The notes under the pieces were generated by a model. The model was given only the letters and a program-made list of their open reading frames with translations. It had not been told where the DNA came from and searched no databases. The translations under genes were made by a program, and so were the position numbers. From Thiocapsa sp. (GTDB lineage Bacteria > Pseudomonadota > Gammaproteobacteria > Chromatiales > Chromatiaceae), in assembly GCF_018399035.1 (NCBI RefSeq), contig NZ_CP073760.1:620001-684000 (forward strand): a DNA stretch of 64,000 bases. Direction: 5' to 3'. This document shows positions 61,179-64,000 of the stretch, in pieces. The stretch's first letter is position 1. Every line of letters begins with the position of its first letter.

Positions 61179-64000
61179 TCATTCCACCACGAACCGCAGC
61201 TTCCCGGCATCCTTGCCCTTGCACCGCTCGGCGAGAAAGGTCTCGAACCGCTTGCGCAGATCATCCGGCGTCGCCGGCGAGCCACCGGCGAGCAGGGCTT
61301 GTTTGATGTCGTCGCCGCTGACCGCGATCTTCTCCAGTCCCGACAGGGCCTCTTGGATCGCGAGAACGAATCCAGGCGTGACCGGATCGGGGAGCACCCG
61401 TGTCGCCATGAAGCTCTGAACGAGATCACGCTGGGGCGCCTTGAGCAGATCGAAATTGGCCTGGATGATGGGGTCGTCCAGATTATCCAAGAGCGTCTGC
61501 TGCCAGCCGTCCACGAGCCGATCCAGCTCCTCGTCCAACGCCGTGAGGAGGTTCGCGGCCGGGAGGAGGTCGCCTTGTTCATTGGCGGGGCGGAAGCCGC
61601 AGTGCGGGCAGACCGGGCTCACGGCCAGCTCGGCATCGACCAGCGCGGCGCAGCTCTTGAGCTTGTCGAGCTTGTCCTCGAACGCGGTGAGCTGGCCGGT
61701 CGGCATCAGGGCGATGCCGGCCAGGGTGCGCAGCATCGCGAGCCGCGGATCCTTGCGCAGCGCTGACTTGGTCTTGTCTTCCGACACGCCCAATCGGGCC
61801 TTGCTGTGCTGGGCCACATAGGCGGTCAGGTAGTCCTTCTTCAGCGCGGCGAGACGTTGGCGATATTCGGGGGCGTGCTGCGCGGCGGGATCCTGCTGCA
61901 GTCTGTCGAGGATCTCCTTGCGGGCGATTTGCGCTTGCTTCACCCATGGATGGCCGTTGTCGAGCACCAGCTCGGCTTGGGACAGGTATGCGGCAGCCGT
62001 TCCCAGCTCCGCGACCAGGTCGCGGAGACGCTCGACCTGGCCCAAGGTCTCCAGGTTCTTTTTCTGCGACTCGACGTCGTCTTGGGTCAACCGCAGATTC
62101 TTGAGCTTGCCGACGCTGTTGTATGGCGACAGCCCTTCCAGGAAGGTCTTGAGTGCGGAGAGCCGCGCGAGCGCATCTTTGAGCTGCTCGTCGCGCAGCA
62201 GCGATTGACCCCAGAAGCTCAGGCGGTTCTGCAGATCCGTGCCGACGGTCAGCACCAGGCCAACCCACTTGGCGACGGCGCCCTGCAGCTCCTTTACCGG
62301 CTCTTCTTTGCCTTGGGTCGCCATCTGGGCCAAGCCCGACGGCAGCCCCAACAGCTCGAACAGCGTCCGCAGGACCTCGACATTGATCTCTTTCGGCGCA
62401 TCGATGTACTTGAATGCCTTGAGCTCATCCAGGGAACGCTCGGCCAGCAGCGAGAGCTTGCCGGAATCGATCTTGTCGCCGGCGATCGCGAGCACCAGGT
62501 CGCCCGAGTGGACTAGGCCGGCGAGCACGACCGTGAAGAGGTCGGGCTCCAGACGAAAGCGCACCGGCGCGAAATACTCGATGTCGGTGGCACCGCTGAC
62601 CAACTCGCCGCGGTTGAGAACCTGGCCGTGGCCTTTGGCCTTGAGACGGTTCAGGACCTCCTGAGCGTACCTGGATCGCGTCGGCTCGATGCGGTCGCCG
62701 TCGAGCATCTCCAGCGCATCCAGCACGGCAACCGCGTCCTTGGTGCGTGCACCACCCGCCAACCAACGCAGGGCGCCGAGCATGAGCTGCTTGCGGTTCA
62801 TCTCGGTCAACAGGATCGAGAAGGTCGGATACTCGGGGGCCATGTCGGCAAACGATTGGCCGAGTGCCAGGCCGGAGACCACGTTGACGACATCCCGGAA
62901 GTTCACGCGTTCGTCTGCGCCCAGGTGTGCCTTGTCGCGCAGACCGACACCGCGCACCCAGTCCTGCAGCGGCTTGGTCTTGCCGCCGAAGGTGACCTCA
63001 AGCGCCGTCATCTGTTTCTCTTGCAACCACTTGCTCATGGCTTGCAGCGACTCATTCGCCTTCGAGACATAGACCGACCTGGCGTTGCCGCTCGCGGTGG
63101 CCGCCAGATCCAAGGCCGCGGCGTAGCGGCCGATCTGGTGCCGAATCTCGTCGTCGAGACCCTTGAGCCGGAAGAAGACCTCGTCGCTCAGGTGCTCGTC
63201 GCGAAAACGCGGCGGGTCGAACGGCTGGATGAAGTAGATGTAAAAGTCACGCGGCGGCTGGGCCGTCGGACGATCGTTGGGCGCACCGAAGAAAAGGTAG
63301 CCGGTGCGCTCGACGCGGCGCTCCAGCCATTCAATCTGGTACTGCCAGATCTGAAAGCCGGAGACATAAGTGCTTTCGTCGGTGCGCTCCATGAGCTGGC
63401 GAACCGCGCTGAAGTAGGCGCGGTCGAGGGCGTCGTCCGAGAGAGCATCGGCGCGCTTGTCGATCTGCGCGTCGTAGTCGATGTCTTTCTTGAGGTCCAG
63501 GTAGAACTGGTCGGTGCCGGGTGCCTTGGAGATGAACTGCCCATTGACGGTCTTGAGGATCTCGCGCAGGCAGGTCAGGACCATTGTGAGGAGATCGGCG
63601 GCCGGCTCGCCGCCGAGATCCTCGATGCCGGGATGATAGAGACAGAGGGTATCGCGCAGCTCCTCCGCCGTCGCCCCGATGGGGATGTAGATATCGCCGC
63701 CGGTCGTGAGTCGGTGCACCGAGAGAGCCGCGATCAGGCGCAGCGCCATCGGCGTGTAGGCCGGTCGGGTGAAGGCTTGCTTGACGCGTCCGGTCAGCAC
63801 CTCGGAGACCTTGATGACGGGGCTGATGCTCGGGTCCGAGCGCAACACGGAGTTGGCGGTGACGGTGTCCCAGAAGCGGTCGTAGGCGATCAGGCCGGGC
63901 CGATCCGTCGGGATCTCCTCGTCGAGGATGGCTTGGATCTGGTCGCGAATGGTGACGAGGGCGCCACGCTTCTCGGTGAAGATGAGCCGATCGAAGGTGC
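61179..64000 (-). CDS. brxC: BREX ATPase BrxC/PglY, 5' end outside the window
   Basis: The frame is open from the right edge (first complete codon at 63998) to the stop at 61179, so 939 residues are visible and the N-terminus is missing. It is a long helical protein of the BrxC/PglY (DUF6079-like) type. A single CPHCGF zinc-like motif lies near the C-terminus (around 61600), and charged coiled-coil stretches occupy the middle (for example KKNLETLGQVERLRDLVAEL). The P-loop expected in the first few hundred residues lies outside. BrxC is a BREX core ATPase and normally the second gene after brxF in type 3 loci, so brxF should be just beyond 64000. Confidence 0.88.
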   Translation of the reverse strand, partial: TFDRLIFTEKRGALVTIRDQIQAILDEEIPTDRPGLIAYDRFWDTVTANSVLRSDPSISPVIKVSEVLTGRVKQAFTRPAYTPMALRLIAALSVHRLTTGGDIYIPIGATAEELRDTLCLYHPGIEDLGGEPAADLLTMVLTCLREILKTVNGQFISKAPGTDQFYLDLKKDIDYDAQIDKRADALSDDALDRAYFSAVRQLMERTDESTYVSGFQIWQYQIEWLERRVERTGYLFFGAPNDRPTAQPPRDFYIYFIQPFDPPRFRDEHLSDEVFFRLKGLDDEIRHQIGRYAAALDLAATASGNARSVYVSKANESLQAMSKWLQEKQMTALEVTFGGKTKPLQDWVRGVGLRDKAHLGADERVNFRDVVNVVSGLALGQSFADMAPEYPTFSILLTEMNRKQLMLGALRWLAGGARTKDAVAVLDALEMLDGDRIEPTRSRYAQEVLNRLKAKGHGQVLNRGELVSGATDIEYFAPVRFRLEPDLFTVVLAGLVHSGDLVLAIAGDKIDSGKLSLLAERSLDELKAFKYIDAPKEINVEVLRTLFELLGLPSGLAQMATQGKEEPVKELQGAVAKWVGLVLTVGTDLQNRLSFWGQSLLRDEQLKDALARLSALKTFLEGLSPYNSVGKLKNLRLTQDDVESQKKNLETLGQVERLRDLVAELGTAAAYLSQAELVLDNGHPWVKQAQIARKEILDRLQQDPAAQHAPEYRQRLAALKKDYLTAYVAQHSKARLGVSEDKTKSALRKDPRLAMLRTLAGIALMPTGQLTAFEDKLDKLKSCAALVDAELAVSPVCPHCGFRPANEQGDLLPAANLLTALDEELDRLVDGWQQTLLDNLDDPIIQANFDLLKAPQRDLVQSFMATRVLPDPVTPGFVLAIQEALSGLEKIAVSGDDIKQALLAGGSPATPDDLRKRFETFLAERCKGKDAGKLRFVVE

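Overview
The window is high-GC DNA (most genes are GC-rich, with a few clear dips) from what is probably a gammaproteobacterium, perhaps a purple-sulfur-type Chromatiales. That placement is an inference from gene content and style, since there is no rRNA, tRNA or housekeeping gene here to anchor taxonomy. Almost everything is accessory: a conjugative element, decayed transposons, and at least five conflict or defence-type modules.

Region 1 (1-14.7 kb) holds two convergent units. On the plus strand is a 2111-residue protein with a zinc ribbon, a HEPN-like segment (RN-x3-H), a STAND/NACHT-type P-loop NTPase and about 23 TPR-like repeats of 48 residues. On the minus strand is a compact five-gene operon: a 129-aa small protein, a divergent sigma-70-like factor, a 404-aa protein of unknown family, a CHAT (caspase-like) protease with a helical C-terminal half, and a 921-aa protein with a cold-shock-like domain, an RNase-H/DUF3800-like core and a helical tail. 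No CRISPR array is visible. The protease-unknown-sigma layout recalls the Csx29-Csx30-sigma branch of type III-E CRISPR, but with different architectures. This is my best candidate for an undescribed system.

Region 2 (14.7-18.3 kb) is transposon debris (an ISKra4-like C-terminus and a frameshifted IS21 istA fragment) followed by an intact dinB.

Region 3 (18.3-38.7 kb) is an F/SXT-type conjugation region split into two divergent arms. The minus arm is mobI-mobI'-traI(mobH)-traD-orf130-DUF4400-traL-traE-traK-traB. The plus arm is parM-orf89-slt-flhD-flhC-traF-traH-traG. The roughly 490-bp gap between the arms is the likely promoter/oriT hub. traV, traA, traC, traW, traU and traN are not in the window, because traB is followed directly by dinB. 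mobI has been tandemly duplicated, and the duplication gave the truncated copy the relaxase's ribosome binding site and start codon.

Region 4 (38.7-46.5 kb) has lower GC. It carries a ParB-domain/AAA ATPase fusion coupled to a TOPRIM-type protein, a CoiA-like nuclease, a recD2 remnant and two small secreted proteins.

Region 5 (46.6-64 kb, running off the right edge) is a type 3 BREX locus read right to left: brxC (partial), pglXI, brxHII, pglZ and brxA. Extra modules are nested among its core genes: an ATPase+DUF4276 (TOPRIM) pair, a HEPN-motif protein, an ATPase+PIN pair and a VapBC toxin-antitoxin pair. The central part of pglXI has markedly lower GC than its ends, which suggests exchange of the specificity domain.
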